Positions 9,908-18,811 of a DNA stretch of 64,000 nucleotides are shown here, one piece after another. The stretch comes from Micromonospora sp. WMMD1155. GTDB taxonomy: Bacteria; Actinomycetota; Actinomycetes; Mycobacteriales; Micromonosporaceae. Under the pieces are notes generated by a model. It did not search any database. It was not told where the DNA came from and saw nothing but the letters and a program-made list of their open reading frames with translations. The stretch spans positions 5,146,501 through 5,210,500 of the forward strand of contig NZ_CP120742.1 in assembly GCF_029581275.1 (NCBI RefSeq), read 5' to 3'. How positions within the stretch are numbered: position 1 is the stretch's first letter; each line of letters starts with the position of its first letter. The position numbers were made by a program, and so were the translations under genes.

Positions 9908-10738
9908 TCAGATTCGGATCGTCGTGGACAGGGTCGGCAGGGTGCCAGACGTCGCGTCGAGCGCGAACGACAGCCGCCAGGTGTGCCCGGGGGTGAGGGC
10001 CACATGGCCGATCGCGGTATGAGCGGTCAGTGCCAGAACCTCGACATCAGCCCGCAACCCGGGAGCGGCGGTGTCCTGAGCGGTGGCCGCCCAGCCGTGG
10101 ATCTCGTCGGTCGGGTCACCGCCATTGGTCCAACAGAGGTGCAGCAGGGTATTAGCCGCCTCGCCCTGTAGCCATGCGCGCAAGGTGTGGCCGTCACCGC
10201 TGATCAGCACCGATTGCCGCTGGGGGCAGAAGGAACGGTCGCGGGCGGCCCGAGCGGTTACCGCCGGCGCGGTCACCGCAGCGAGCAGCGTCGCCGTGAG
10301 GGTGGTCACCGCAAGCACGCCCGGCCATCGCCGGTGCCGGCGCGGTCCATCGAGCGCGCTGGGACGCTCGTGGGCACGAGGCGCGCAGCTGAGGACATGC
10401 CCAAGGTTCTGCACCGTCCCGGTGGTGCCGTCGGCGGGTTGGTGACTCAGCCGCAGACCCGGGCCACGTCGCCGTCCGTGCCGGCGTGCCGCTGCGGCCA
10501 CCGTGGTCGCTGGTGCGGCCACCCGCCGCCGACAACCCGCCGGTTGCCGAGGGTCGGGGTGGCAGAGGGCAGGGCCGGTCGAGGCCTGGTCCGGCTCCGC
10601 GCGCTCGCCGGGGGACGACGCCACCTCGGGTTCCTCGCCGGAGGTGTGCCCAGGTAGCCGGGGCGCGGGCCGGAAAGCTCTCAGGAGCAGGCAGACCGTC
10701 ACGGCCAGACCCACCGACAGGATGTGTACCCCCGTCAT
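9908..10738 (-). CDS. Hypothetical membrane/secreted protein
   Basis: The 276-aa product has an N-terminal hydrophobic segment (HILSVGLAVTVCLLL), a long Pro/Arg/His-rich middle of low complexity, a second hydrophobic segment (VLAVTTLTATLLAAVTAPAV, about residue 150) and a C-terminal globular part with two cysteines (FCPQ, LCWTN). ATG 10738 is preceded by GAGAGG. No family is recognised. The middle part could be out-of-frame sequence; the C-terminal domain looks genuinely coding. It may start at the second hydrophobic segment instead. Confidence 0.55.
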   Translation of the reverse strand: MTGVHILSVGLAVTVCLLLRAFRPAPRLPGHTSGEEPEVASSPGERAEPDQASTGPALCHPDPRQPAGCRRRVAAPATTVAAAARRHGRRRGPGLRLSHQPADGTTGTVQNLGHVLSCAPRAHERPSALDGPRRHRRWPGVLAVTTLTATLLAAVTAPAVTARAARDRSFCPQRQSVLISGDGHTLRAWLQGEAANTLLHLCWTNGGDPTDEIHGWAATAQDTAAPGLRADVEVLALTAHTAIGHVALTPGHTWRLSFALDATSGTLPTLSTTIRI

Positions 10739-10885
10739 GCGTTACCTCTCGCCGCAGCCTCGGCACGGCATGCGCCCGCCGCTGGTGGGATAGTCGCGTT
10801 GGCGACCCCGCTGGTTCCCGAGAACAGACGCGCAGACGGTCGAGGGAAGGGTTCGGCGGACGGGCGGCCGAACCCCGTCAGTGCC

Positions 10886-12361
10886 TCAACTACCGGCTGG
10901 CGTCGTGGAGATGGGTGTCGCGGCAGTCCGGTGGCGTCGGGACACCGCGCCAGCGACGACGTCGATGACGAGGAACGCGAGCAGCGTGAGACCGAACAAC
11001 GGGAGCGCCCAACCAATCGCCGCGGTCACCGGTACACCGATCAGCAGCGCCCAGAGTGGCAGGCGTCGGGCACCTCCACGGGCCGGTGGGGTGCCGGCGA
11101 GAGCGCGCCGGTCGGCGCGGGTGGGGCGGCGCTGCCACCACATGCGGTAGCCCCAGACGATGACGCAGAGCAGGCCGAGGGCGAGCGCGGCGAGCAGGAT
11201 CTGGTTGACCGGTCCGAAGAGGATGCCCATGTGCGCCTGGATGCCCAGGCCGCTGAGCTTGGCCAGCAGGGGCCAGTCGGCGAAATCGCTGCGAGCGGTG
11301 ACCTGCCCGCCGGAGGGGTCGACGGCGACGCGGTCCTTGGCGACCGGCCAGGTGTTGTCGACCTGTGTGACGGTCCAGGCCGAGCCCGGCTCCACCGCCG
11401 GAGCGATCTCCACCGGACCGGCCAGACCGGCCGTACGGGCGGCCGCCGCGACGCGGTCGAAGGCAGCCGACTCGACCACGCCGCCTGCCCCGGCCGGACC
11501 GTGCTCGTGGCCGCCCCCGCTCTCAGCCGGAACGGCGGGCTCGGCGGTGAGGCTGGTCGAGATCTCCGGTGCGCGTGCGCTGAGCGCGTCGAGGCCCGCG
11601 CCGAAGTTCGCCCCGGCGTAGCGGGACCAGGTCAGCCCGGTGGCCGAGAGGAAGAGCAGGCCGACGGTGAGCCAGATGCCGGTGGTGGCGTGCCAACCTC
11701 GCGTGCGGCGGACGCCTTTCCCGGCGGCCAGGTCCGGCACGAGCAGGTGCCGCGCGGTCGCGCGGTTGGCGCTGCGGCGACGCCACCAAAGGATGACCCC
11801 GCCGAGCGCGAGCACCCAGAGCCAACTCGCGGCCAGTTCGGAGTAGTGCCGGCCCACCACGCCCAGGTGCAGGTTACGGTGCAGGTCGTCGAGCCAGGTC
11901 GTGGCCGGGGTGGAGCCGAACCAGGTGGTCAGTTGGCCCTGGACCTGCGCGGTGTACGGGTCGACGTAGACGGTGTGCTGCTTCTCGCCGAGTTCCGGCA
12001 GGGAGAACGTCACCCGGGTGCTCTGGTCGCCGTCGCCGGGCTGTACGGAGGCGACACTGCCGTCGGGGTGGGCGTTTCGCGCGGCTCCGACCTGGTCGGC
12101 CAGTGGTAGCGGACGGTCACCCACCTGCGCGACGGTCAACTGGTCGCTGTAGAGGATCTTGTCCAACTGTGGGGTGGTGGTGTAAGCCAGCCCGGTCAGT
12201 GCGGCGACCACCAGGAACGGGGCGACGAGAATGCCGGCGTAGAAGTGCAGCCGGAGCAGCAGCGCACCGATCGGTGACGCGCGCCGGGTCGGGCGGGCCG
12301 GTGTGTCGTCGGTCGTGGTGGGTTTCGGCGTCGGTGAGCCGGACAACGCGGTGAGAGACAT
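10886..12361 (-). CDS. PepSY-associated TM domain protein
   Basis: A 491-aa integral membrane protein of the PepSY_TM (DUF2318/PiuB-like) class, with about four membrane helices and two extracytoplasmic PepSY-like stretches. A first helix after a basic tail (LLLRLHFYAGILVAPFLVVA), conserved LHRNLHLG and HMGILFG histidines near membrane faces, and a terminal helix pair are visible. Family members accompany metal or haem reduction/uptake. The start is ATG 12361, with GGAAG six bases upstream; an ATG at 12385 is possible but has a weaker site. A perfect inverted repeat (12387-12408) lies just upstream. The extracytoplasmic loop contains a His/Glu patch (GGGHEHG). Confidence 0.85.
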   Translation of the reverse strand: MSLTALSGSPTPKPTTTDDTPARPTRRASPIGALLLRLHFYAGILVAPFLVVAALTGLAYTTTPQLDKILYSDQLTVAQVGDRPLPLADQVGAARNAHPDGSVASVQPGDGDQSTRVTFSLPELGEKQHTVYVDPYTAQVQGQLTTWFGSTPATTWLDDLHRNLHLGVVGRHYSELAASWLWVLALGGVILWWRRRSANRATARHLLVPDLAAGKGVRRTRGWHATTGIWLTVGLLFLSATGLTWSRYAGANFGAGLDALSARAPEISTSLTAEPAVPAESGGGHEHGPAGAGGVVESAAFDRVAAAARTAGLAGPVEIAPAVEPGSAWTVTQVDNTWPVAKDRVAVDPSGGQVTARSDFADWPLLAKLSGLGIQAHMGILFGPVNQILLAALALGLLCVIVWGYRMWWQRRPTRADRRALAGTPPARGGARRLPLWALLIGVPVTAAIGWALPLFGLTLLAFLVIDVVAGAVSRRHRTAATPISTTPAGS

Positions 12362-12386
12362 GTTCTTCCGATCGAAATTTGGCATG

Positions 12387-12408
12387 TAACACCCACCTGC
12401 GGGTGTTA
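12387..12408. promoter_or_regulatory. Perfect inverted repeat, candidate operator
   Basis: TAACACCC and GGGTGTTA form perfect 8-base arms around six bases, 26 bases upstream of the PepSY gene start. The position suggests a repressor site. Copper-responsive CsoR-type operators are also G/C-arm palindromes, but I cannot assign the regulator. Confidence 0.45.
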
Positions 12409-12524
12409 CTCCTGCTGGCGTGGTTGCCCCGGTGGGTCGTCGTGTCAGCTCCGGCCCGGGAGGTAGTCGGCCGCACAGCCCCGATGGTTCCCAGGGTTGT
12501 GGCTGACCACGATGGGTGTCGGAG

Positions 12525-14660
12525 TCAGCGTTGCTCGGGCCCGCCCAAACGCGGTGGGTCACTGCTGGCTTGCCCGGCCGCGGCGAGGAACGCGTTGTAG
12601 CGGGCGAGGTCGTCCTCCTCGCCGGTGGCGTCGGCCCGGTCGGCCGCCCGGTCGAGGCGGGCCTGTTCGCGTTGGTCGGCGCGGATCCACTGGCGAATCA
12701 GAACGATCATCACGACGACGGCGGGTAACTCTCCGAAGGCCCAGGCGATGCCGGCGCCGAGCTTCTGGTCGGTCAGCAGCGACGACGCCCAGGTGGGGTG
12801 CACGGCGATGTACCAGTCGGGGGCGATGACGGTGGTGGTCTGCATGAGGACCAGGCCGAAGAAACCGTGCGCCATCATCGACGCCAGGTGGATGACCACC
12901 AGCAGCGGATGGGGGAGGCGTCGGCGGCCGGGGTCGACGCCGATGAGCACCCAGAACAGCAGGTAGCCGGCGACCACGAAATGGGTGAGCATCGCCAGGT
13001 GTCCGAGGTGGGAGCGCATCAGGACGCCGAGCAGGTCGCTGAAGTAGAGGCCGAACAGGCTTGCGGTGTAGATGCCGAGCGCGACGAGCGGGTGCGTGAG
13101 CAGTTTCGTGACGCGGCTGTGCACCAGGATCAGCAGCCACTCCCGGGCACCGCGTACCTGCGGATCGTTTGGTCGGCGCAGGGCGCGCAGGGCGAGGGTG
13201 ACCGGTGCGCCGCCGACCAGCAGGATCGGCACCAGCATGGACAGCACCATGTGCTGGGCCATGTGCGCGCTGAACAGCACGTAGGCGTAACGGGCGACGC
13301 CGAGGTTGGTGACCGCCGCCAGCAGCAGCATCCCGGCCACCCAGCTTGCCGTGCGGGCGACCGGCCAACCGTGCCCTGCGGCATGCATGCGTCGCACGCC
13401 GATCAGATATCCACCGATGCCGAGGACGCACAGGGTCAGGAAGAACATGTCCGGTAGCGGCTGCCCGAGCAGGTTGCCCGCAGTGGGTGCGGCGGGCATC
13501 GGGAACCCGAGCAGTTCGGTGATCGGATCGGCGTCGACGCCGGAGGTGGCTACCGGGGTGGGACTGCGCGACAGCGCCACCGCCAACCCCACGGTCGCGG
13601 CGAACACGATCAGTTCCCCGGCGGCCAGTCGACCGAACGCCCAGCGCCTTCCGGCCCGCAGCGCGGGGAGGGTACGCGAGCGGTGTGCCGCGCCGAGCGC
13701 GCCGAGGATCAGCAGGGCGGCGAGCTTGCCGAGGACCAGCCAGCCGTAGCGGGACTGCCAGAGCTGCTCCACAGCGCCGAGACGGACGGCGGCGTTAGCT
13801 GCTCCGCTCACCGTGACGGCGACGAAGCAACCCAGCGCGAGGCGGCTGTACCGGACGGCGGCGTCGGTCAGCAGTCGGCTGCGCCGCACCATCAACAGGG
13901 CGGCGAGCCCGCCGACCCACACCGTGGCGGCGAGGATGTGCAGAGCCAGGCTGGTCACCGCGATCTGATGGTTTCCCGCCCCGGCGGCGTGACCGGTGAA
14001 AGCCGGAGGGAGCACCGCCACCAGCGCCAGGATCGTGACCGTCGCGGCGAGCCCTCGGGACACCCCGGCGCGCGCCAGCAGCGCCACGGTCAGCGCCAGC
14101 CCGGCCTGCAGCAGCAGCGACTGCCCTTGGGCGATCGTGGTGGCGAAGCTGACGACCGTCGCGGGCTTGAGTGTTTCCAGAGGTTGGCCCAGCAGGTCGG
14201 AGACCGTCAGCACCATCAGCGTCAGCGCGGCGATCGCCCACCCCAGCGCGGCCAGGCTCGCTCGCCGCAGAAGCAGGTAACCGTGGGGCGAGACACTGCG
14301 TCCGTCGCCGGGCAGTAGGAACGCGGCGGTCACCAGCATGCCGACGGTGCCGGTGGCGAGGCCGTCGCAGAGCAGCCGGATGAACGGAAGCGCCAAGGTC
14401 GTGGCTGGTCCCGCGTCCGGCAGGCCGGGTATCGCGGCGGTGAGGGCACCGCCGACCCGGAGACCGAGCAGCAGCACAGCGACCCCGGACGCGCAGATGG
14501 CGGCGATGCTCCACCAGCCGAACGCGGCGGATCCGACGCGGTAAGCATTGGATCGGGACGGTCCGGCGGGGACGGCGGCCGACCCCGCTGACGTCGCGAC
14601 GGTGGTCTGGGCGTTACCGCGATCGTCGGCGGCGGACGGCCGGGAATCGGTGTGGGACAC
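12525..14660 (-). CDS. CopD-CtaG fusion, copper membrane protein
   Basis: A 711-aa polytopic protein fusing two families. The N-terminal ~370 residues are CopD-like (copper resistance D; conserved GHAAGAGNHQIAVTSLALH segment near residue 225). The C-terminal ~300 are caa3-type CtaG (FSAHMAQHMVLSMLVPILL, LTHFVVAGYLLFW, ASMMAHGFFG). CopD imports copper with CopC; CtaG-like proteins serve oxidase copper centres. Both halves keep membrane histidines. ATG 14660 lies 57 bases downstream of copC, the usual partner. Confidence 0.92.
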   Translation of the reverse strand: MSHTDSRPSAADDRGNAQTTVATSAGSAAVPAGPSRSNAYRVGSAAFGWWSIAAICASGVAVLLLGLRVGGALTAAIPGLPDAGPATTLALPFIRLLCDGLATGTVGMLVTAAFLLPGDGRSVSPHGYLLLRRASLAALGWAIAALTLMVLTVSDLLGQPLETLKPATVVSFATTIAQGQSLLLQAGLALTVALLARAGVSRGLAATVTILALVAVLPPAFTGHAAGAGNHQIAVTSLALHILAATVWVGGLAALLMVRRSRLLTDAAVRYSRLALGCFVAVTVSGAANAAVRLGAVEQLWQSRYGWLVLGKLAALLILGALGAAHRSRTLPALRAGRRWAFGRLAAGELIVFAATVGLAVALSRSPTPVATSGVDADPITELLGFPMPAAPTAGNLLGQPLPDMFFLTLCVLGIGGYLIGVRRMHAAGHGWPVARTASWVAGMLLLAAVTNLGVARYAYVLFSAHMAQHMVLSMLVPILLVGGAPVTLALRALRRPNDPQVRGAREWLLILVHSRVTKLLTHPLVALGIYTASLFGLYFSDLLGVLMRSHLGHLAMLTHFVVAGYLLFWVLIGVDPGRRRLPHPLLVVIHLASMMAHGFFGLVLMQTTTVIAPDWYIAVHPTWASSLLTDQKLGAGIAWAFGELPAVVVMIVLIRQWIRADQREQARLDRAADRADATGEEDDLARYNAFLAAAGQASSDPPRLGGPEQR

Positions 14661-14717
14661 GTGTGGACCTTGACCTGTGAAGTGATGAAGTGACGCGCCC
14701 CCGGAAGAGCGGTCCGG

Positions 14718-15305
14718 TCACTGACGCCTCGCCCGCCGCCACAGCAACCCGGCGCCCACGACGACGAGGACGGCGAGTACGGCGCCGGCGACGAGGATGC
14801 CGACATTCGGGCCGCCGCCGGGTTCTACCGAGGAAGCCGCGGGCGCAGCGTCGGTCGGCGTGCTGACGATCGGCGCGGCGCTGGAATTCGGGTCGGCCAC
14901 GGTGAACGGGTACGACCCCTGCACCGGGTGCCCGTCGGTGGAGACCACCCGGTAGGCGACGGTATACGTGCCATTGGGTAACGCCCCGGTGAGCTGGACC
15001 GACCCCTTGGCACCGCCGACGACCGGGTCGCCGGTGGGGATCTTCCGTTTGGCGGCGTCGGTGAGCACGATGGTGGTGAACGTCGGGTCGAGCCGCTCAA
15101 CGAATTCGAGCACGATCTCGGTCGGCGCGCTGGCCAACGTCGACTCCTGGACCGGCGCTGCCGACCGCAGCGTGTTGTGCGCCCACGCCGGGCTGGCCGG
15201 AATCAGCAGTGCCACGACGAGGGCGAGCACCGCTGCGCCGAGCCGGACAACGGTGGGCCGGAACGACGGTGCGGTCACGACGGAACTCCAGTCGGCGCGT
15301 TTCAT
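14718..15305 (-). CDS. copC: CopC copper-binding protein
   Basis: A 195-aa exported protein. A signal peptide ending SPAWA is cleaved before HNTLRSAAP, so the mature N-terminus is His, the copper ligand of CopC. A second ligand pair, including the DGHPV motif (VVSTDGHPVQGSY), is present, and a C-terminal membrane helix with RRARR anchors it. ATG 15305 overlaps the DyP peroxidase stop by 3 bases, indicating coupled translation. It hands Cu(II) to the following CopD domain. Confidence 0.95.
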   Translation of the reverse strand: MKRADWSSVVTAPSFRPTVVRLGAAVLALVVALLIPASPAWAHNTLRSAAPVQESTLASAPTEIVLEFVERLDPTFTTIVLTDAAKRKIPTGDPVVGGAKGSVQLTGALPNGTYTVAYRVVSTDGHPVQGSYPFTVADPNSSAAPIVSTPTDAAPAASSVEPGGGPNVGILVAGAVLAVLVVVGAGLLWRRARRQ

Positions 15306-16537
15306 CCGAGCACCTGCTCCCCAACCCATCCTCCTGGTTGGCAGCCGGGTGGGATGGCGAAGACCGCCGACCCGATCGGGGTGGTCCATTCGTTGAGCAG
15401 GTCCCGCTCGGCCAGCCGGCGTTGGATCGGCAGGAACTGTCGGGCGATGTCGGCCTGGTACGAGGTGAAGATCAGGCCGGCGTCGGCGTGGCCTTCACTG
15501 TTCGGGATCCCGTCGTAGTTGTAGGGCCGACGCAGGATTTTCAGCCGGTCGTCGGTGACGTGGGCGCGGGTCAGGTGGGAGAAGTCGGGGATGACGGTGA
15601 GACCGTGCTCGTCGGTCGCGGCGAAGTCGGGCTCGTCGTGCTCGGCGACGCCGGTCAGGGGTGCGCCGGTGTCGAGCCGCCGGCCGACGGCGAGTTCCCG
15701 GTCGTTGCGGCCGAGCAGGTCCCAGGTCTCCATGTTCATGCTGATCCGGCGTACGACGAGTGTGGTGCTGTCGCGCAGCCACGCGGGCCCGTCCGGCACC
15801 CAGACGGCGGAGTCCATCGGCATCCCGGGTCGGGGGTTGGCGGTGCCGTCGAGCTGACCGAACAGGTTGCGTTGGGTGTGGCCGCCCGGCTCGACGCCGG
15901 GGCTGCGCCGGAAGCCCTGCTGCACCCACCGGACGGTGGCGAACGGTCGGCTGTCCTTGATCAGGACCCGTTGGGCGTGGGCGACGCTGACCGGGTCGTC
16001 GGCGCAGATCTGCAGCAGCAGGTCGCCGCCGGTCCAGGCCGGTTGGAGCCGATCGACGCGGAACGGCGGCAGGTCGGCCACCGAGGCCGGCCTACGGTCG
16101 TCGACGCCTCCGGCCCGGTAGAGGCCGGACCCGAAGCCGAAGGTCACGGTCAGCCGGGCGGGCAGCAGCCCGAGTTCAGCCTCGGTGTCGGCGAGGGCCG
16201 GCTTGCCCTGGGTGAGGCGGGCGGCGTCGTCGGTGAGCAGCCGCAGCAACCGGCCCAGCGCGGCCCGGTCCGTGCCGGGGCGCAGCGTGAATGCGACGAA
16301 CGCCGCGTGGGCCTGCGGTTCGGTGGTCACGCCGGCCTGCCGGACGCCGTGGAACGGCTCGACCAGCGCGCCGACGCTCGCCACCGGCGTGGTGTCGGCG
16401 GCGGCCGGTGGCTGCCCGCTGTCGGTGCGGGTAGCGGCGATGGCCGCACCCCCGGCGAGGGCTCCTCCGGCGGCCAGGGCCCCGCCGGTGAGCAGGCCGC
16501 GCCTGCTCACCGGCCGGGTGGGTGACGTGTCGGTCAC
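15302..16537 (-). CDS. Tat-exported DyP-type (EfeB-like) haem peroxidase
   Basis: A 411-aa protein with a twin-arginine leader (VSRRGLLTGGALAAGG) and the DyP motif GxxDG in FGQLDGTANPR; the distal Arg and proximal His regions (RRISMNMETW, DFSHLTRAHVTDD) follow. It is a haem peroxidase active outside the membrane. Its ATG overlaps the PCuAC stop and its stop overlaps copC, so the genes are tightly coupled. In Gram-positives, copper chaperone, CopC/CopD and DyP/EfeB clusters are common. Confidence 0.93.
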   Translation of the reverse strand: MTDTSPTRPVSRRGLLTGGALAAGGALAGGAAIAATRTDSGQPPAAADTTPVASVGALVEPFHGVRQAGVTTEPQAHAAFVAFTLRPGTDRAALGRLLRLLTDDAARLTQGKPALADTEAELGLLPARLTVTFGFGSGLYRAGGVDDRRPASVADLPPFRVDRLQPAWTGGDLLLQICADDPVSVAHAQRVLIKDSRPFATVRWVQQGFRRSPGVEPGGHTQRNLFGQLDGTANPRPGMPMDSAVWVPDGPAWLRDSTTLVVRRISMNMETWDLLGRNDRELAVGRRLDTGAPLTGVAEHDEPDFAATDEHGLTVIPDFSHLTRAHVTDDRLKILRRPYNYDGIPNSEGHADAGLIFTSYQADIARQFLPIQRRLAERDLLNEWTTPIGSAVFAIPPGCQPGGWVGEQVLG

Positions 16538-17136
16538 GATGCCGGGCTCATGCTCATCTCCGGCGTGGCGCTCGTGCCGGGCATGGGCTGGCCGTGCCCG
16601 GGGGCGTAGCTCTCCTGCGCGCCGGTGAACGGTTTGGCCACCGCGGTGAACTGCTGGGTCTTACCGTCTGCGAATGTCAGGGTGAACGTCAACTCGTCGC
16701 CGGCCTGCACCGGCTTGGTGAGGTTCATCAGCATCAGGTGGTCACCGCCGGGCTCCAACGCGTGCGTGCTCTTCGCCTTGATCACGATGCCGCCCTGCTT
16801 GGCCTGCATGACCATCTTGCCGTCCTTCATGGTCATCTCGTGCAACTCCATCGGCGACACCGAGGTCGCGGCCCCGGTCACCGTGACATCCGTGTCGCCG
16901 TCGTTGACCAGGGTCCCGAAGGCCGCCGTCATCCCCTTGTCGGCCGCCTTCACCCACGGGTCACGGATCGTGACCACGCCGGAGGGGGCGCTCGCCGACA
17001 CCGAGGGGCCCGACTCAGCGGCCGACGACGAGTCGGACGAACCGCACCCGGCGGCACCGAACGCCACGAGTGCAGCGACGGTGGGCAGGATGACGGCCGC
17101 GCGTCGGCGCGATCCGAAGGGACTGGTGGTGCGCAT
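16534..17136 (-). CDS. PCuAC-type copper chaperone lipoprotein
   Basis: A 200-aa lipoprotein (lipobox FGAAGC) with the PCuAC (DUF461) pattern: the copper-binding Met/His set MELHEMTMKDGKMVMQ followed by GGDHLMLMNL. It carries an additional Met/His-rich tail (APGHGQPMPG...MSMSP). It delivers Cu(I) to oxidase or other copper sites outside the membrane. First gene of the coupled PCuAC-DyP-CopC-CopD run; 141 bases separate it from the anti-sigma gene. Confidence 0.94.
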   Translation of the reverse strand: MRTTSPFGSRRRAAVILPTVAALVAFGAAGCGSSDSSSAAESGPSVSASAPSGVVTIRDPWVKAADKGMTAAFGTLVNDGDTDVTVTGAATSVSPMELHEMTMKDGKMVMQAKQGGIVIKAKSTHALEPGGDHLMLMNLTKPVQAGDELTFTLTFADGKTQQFTAVAKPFTGAQESYAPGHGQPMPGTSATPEMSMSPAS

Positions 17137-17277
17137 GAATTCATCCTCCGATGGTTGTTGCTGCTTCGTTGGTCGGTCGCCGCAGCCCGAAAGTTCCGGG
17201 CCGGCAAGTAATCGCCGTCACCCGCTCGTGGCCGCTGCGACGAACACCCCGGCGTAGTGGTGGCGAGTTCGGGCAGG

Positions 17278-18030
17278 TCAGGCCGCTGGCCGGTCGCGGA
17301 CCTGTGCGGTGCCCGGATGCGGTGGTGCCAGTCGCAGCCCTGGCGGGCTGGCCGGTGGCTCGTCGCCGGCGGCGAGGTGCCAGGCGGGGCGATCGGTCCG
17401 GCCCTGCGTCGGCGGCCCGTCAAGGCGCCGCCTGGTCCGCGACAACGCGACGACGATCAGATACCCGGCGAGCAGGAAGCCGTGGCTGACCAGCCGAGAG
17501 GGCTCTACCCGACCGGTCATCAGGTCATTGACCGAGAGCAGCAACAGGGTGCCGACGAAGGCACTCAGTGTCGGCAACAGCCCGGTGGGGGGCGTACGCC
17601 GGGCCGCCACGAAGAGGAAGCCGGCGCCGACGGCGATGTTCCAGGCGGCGGCCTCATGCCACAGGTGCCCAGAGCCCAGGGTGCCGATCGGGTCGTGAGC
17701 GTGCGTGGCGGACGGGCCGCGACCGATCTGCGCCAAGCCCAGCACCAGCTGAAGAGCGCCGATGAGAGCAAGCCCGGCCCGCAGGGCCAGCACGAGGCGG
17801 TATCGCTCTCGTCGAGGGGTGGGAAGTGTGGCCAGGATGACGTGGCTGAGGTCGGGCACGGGCGCGCTCAGCCTGACGCGAGTGCGCCGGGTCACCGCCG
17901 CGGCTTGGTCGTACCACCGACGGCAGGCCGCGCAACCGTCGAGATGAGCCTCCGCCCGGGCTTGTTCGGCGGGGGTCTCCTCGCCGTCCAACTGCGCCGA
18001 CAGGATCTCACGCCACTGCTCGCACCCCAT
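17278..18030 (-). CDS. Zinc-finger anti-sigma factor, membrane bound
   Basis: The N-terminal putative zinc finger (zf-HC2/ZAS: HLDGCAACRRW, about residues 29-39) is typical of anti-sigma factors that hold an ECF sigma at the membrane. About four to five membrane helices follow (ALIGALQLVLGLAQI, NIAVGAGFLFVA, ALSAFVGTLLLLS, LLAGYLIVVAL). The polytopic C-terminal half, with periplasmic histidines (THAHDPIG, HLWHEAAAW), is unusual and may sense the signal, possibly copper. It lies 75 bases downstream of the ECF sigma gene. Confidence 0.88.
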   Translation of the reverse strand: MGCEQWREILSAQLDGEETPAEQARAEAHLDGCAACRRWYDQAAAVTRRTRVRLSAPVPDLSHVILATLPTPRRERYRLVLALRAGLALIGALQLVLGLAQIGRGPSATHAHDPIGTLGSGHLWHEAAAWNIAVGAGFLFVAARRTPPTGLLPTLSAFVGTLLLLSVNDLMTGRVEPSRLVSHGFLLAGYLIVVALSRTRRRLDGPPTQGRTDRPAWHLAAGDEPPASPPGLRLAPPHPGTAQVRDRPAA

Positions 18031-18105
18031 GTACCGGTAGTCGGTCGAGTGGGGGCCCTGGTTCCCAGGACAATCGGCGATGTGGCGTCGTCGCGCTGGT
18101 TGCTG

Positions 18106-18675
18106 TCAGCTGGCGGCCCTGCCCTGCTGTCGCCGCACCGGCAGAGGGTTCGCGTTGACCGCGACGACCAGGTCCTCCCGGGCGCGGGCCACCCGGGAGC
18201 GGATGGTGCCGACCGGGCACCCGCACACCTCGGCGGTCTCGGCGTAGGACAGGCCGAGGATCTGGGTCGCCACGAACGCTTCGCGTCGGTCCGGCGCCAA
18301 CGAGGACAGGAGATCATCGAGCACGACCGCACCGTCGAAGGTGCTGCCCCGCACGTCCGCGGCGTCGTGCCAGTCCAGCAGGTGGGTGGTGCGCGGACGC
18401 CTCGTCACCGCGCGGATGTGATCTACCGTGACCTTGCGGGCGATACCGAGCAGCCAGGTCCGTGCCGACGAGCGCGCGGCGAATGACGGCAACGAGCGCA
18501 TCGCCCGCAGATACGTCTCCTGGGTCAGGTCGTCGGCCTCGGCAGGGCTGACCAGGTTGGCGACGAACCGCCAGACGTGCTGCTGCGTTGCCCGGACGAA
18601 GCGGGTGGCCGCTTCCTGGTCGCCCCGGCCCGCCGCGAGAGCCCAGGCGGTGATCTCCGCGTCGTCATCGATCAC
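18106..18675 (-). CDS. ECF-family RNA polymerase sigma factor
   Basis: 189 aa with region 2 (FVRATQQHVWRFVANLV...DDLTQETYLRAMRSLPSF) and region 4 (EAFVATQILGLSYAETAEVCGCPVGTIRSRVARAREDL). It resembles the SigC-like group in my reading; M. tuberculosis SigC is linked to copper acquisition. The next gene encodes its anti-sigma factor. A GGAACC hexamer (minus strand, 18751-18756) upstream could be part of an autoregulated promoter, but a matching -10 is not obvious. Confidence 0.93.
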   Translation of the reverse strand: MIDDDAEITAWALAAGRGDQEAATRFVRATQQHVWRFVANLVSPAEADDLTQETYLRAMRSLPSFAARSSARTWLLGIARKVTVDHIRAVTRRPRTTHLLDWHDAADVRGSTFDGAVVLDDLLSSLAPDRREAFVATQILGLSYAETAEVCGCPVGTIRSRVARAREDLVVAVNANPLPVRRQQGRAAS

Positions 18676-18811
18676 CTGGTACCTCCGGTTCCCGGTTGTG
18701 CCGGCGTGCTGAAAATCACGACCCGATCAGGGGTTGACGACGTTGTCGTAGGTTCCGGATGAGCCTACGTCACCGCTGCCCTTATCGATACGGACGAACT
18801 CGTTCAGTGGA

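Noticed and set aside
18676..18811. ECF-type promoter for the sigma gene
   Set aside because: A GGAACC hexamer is present but no -10 element at a credible spacing.
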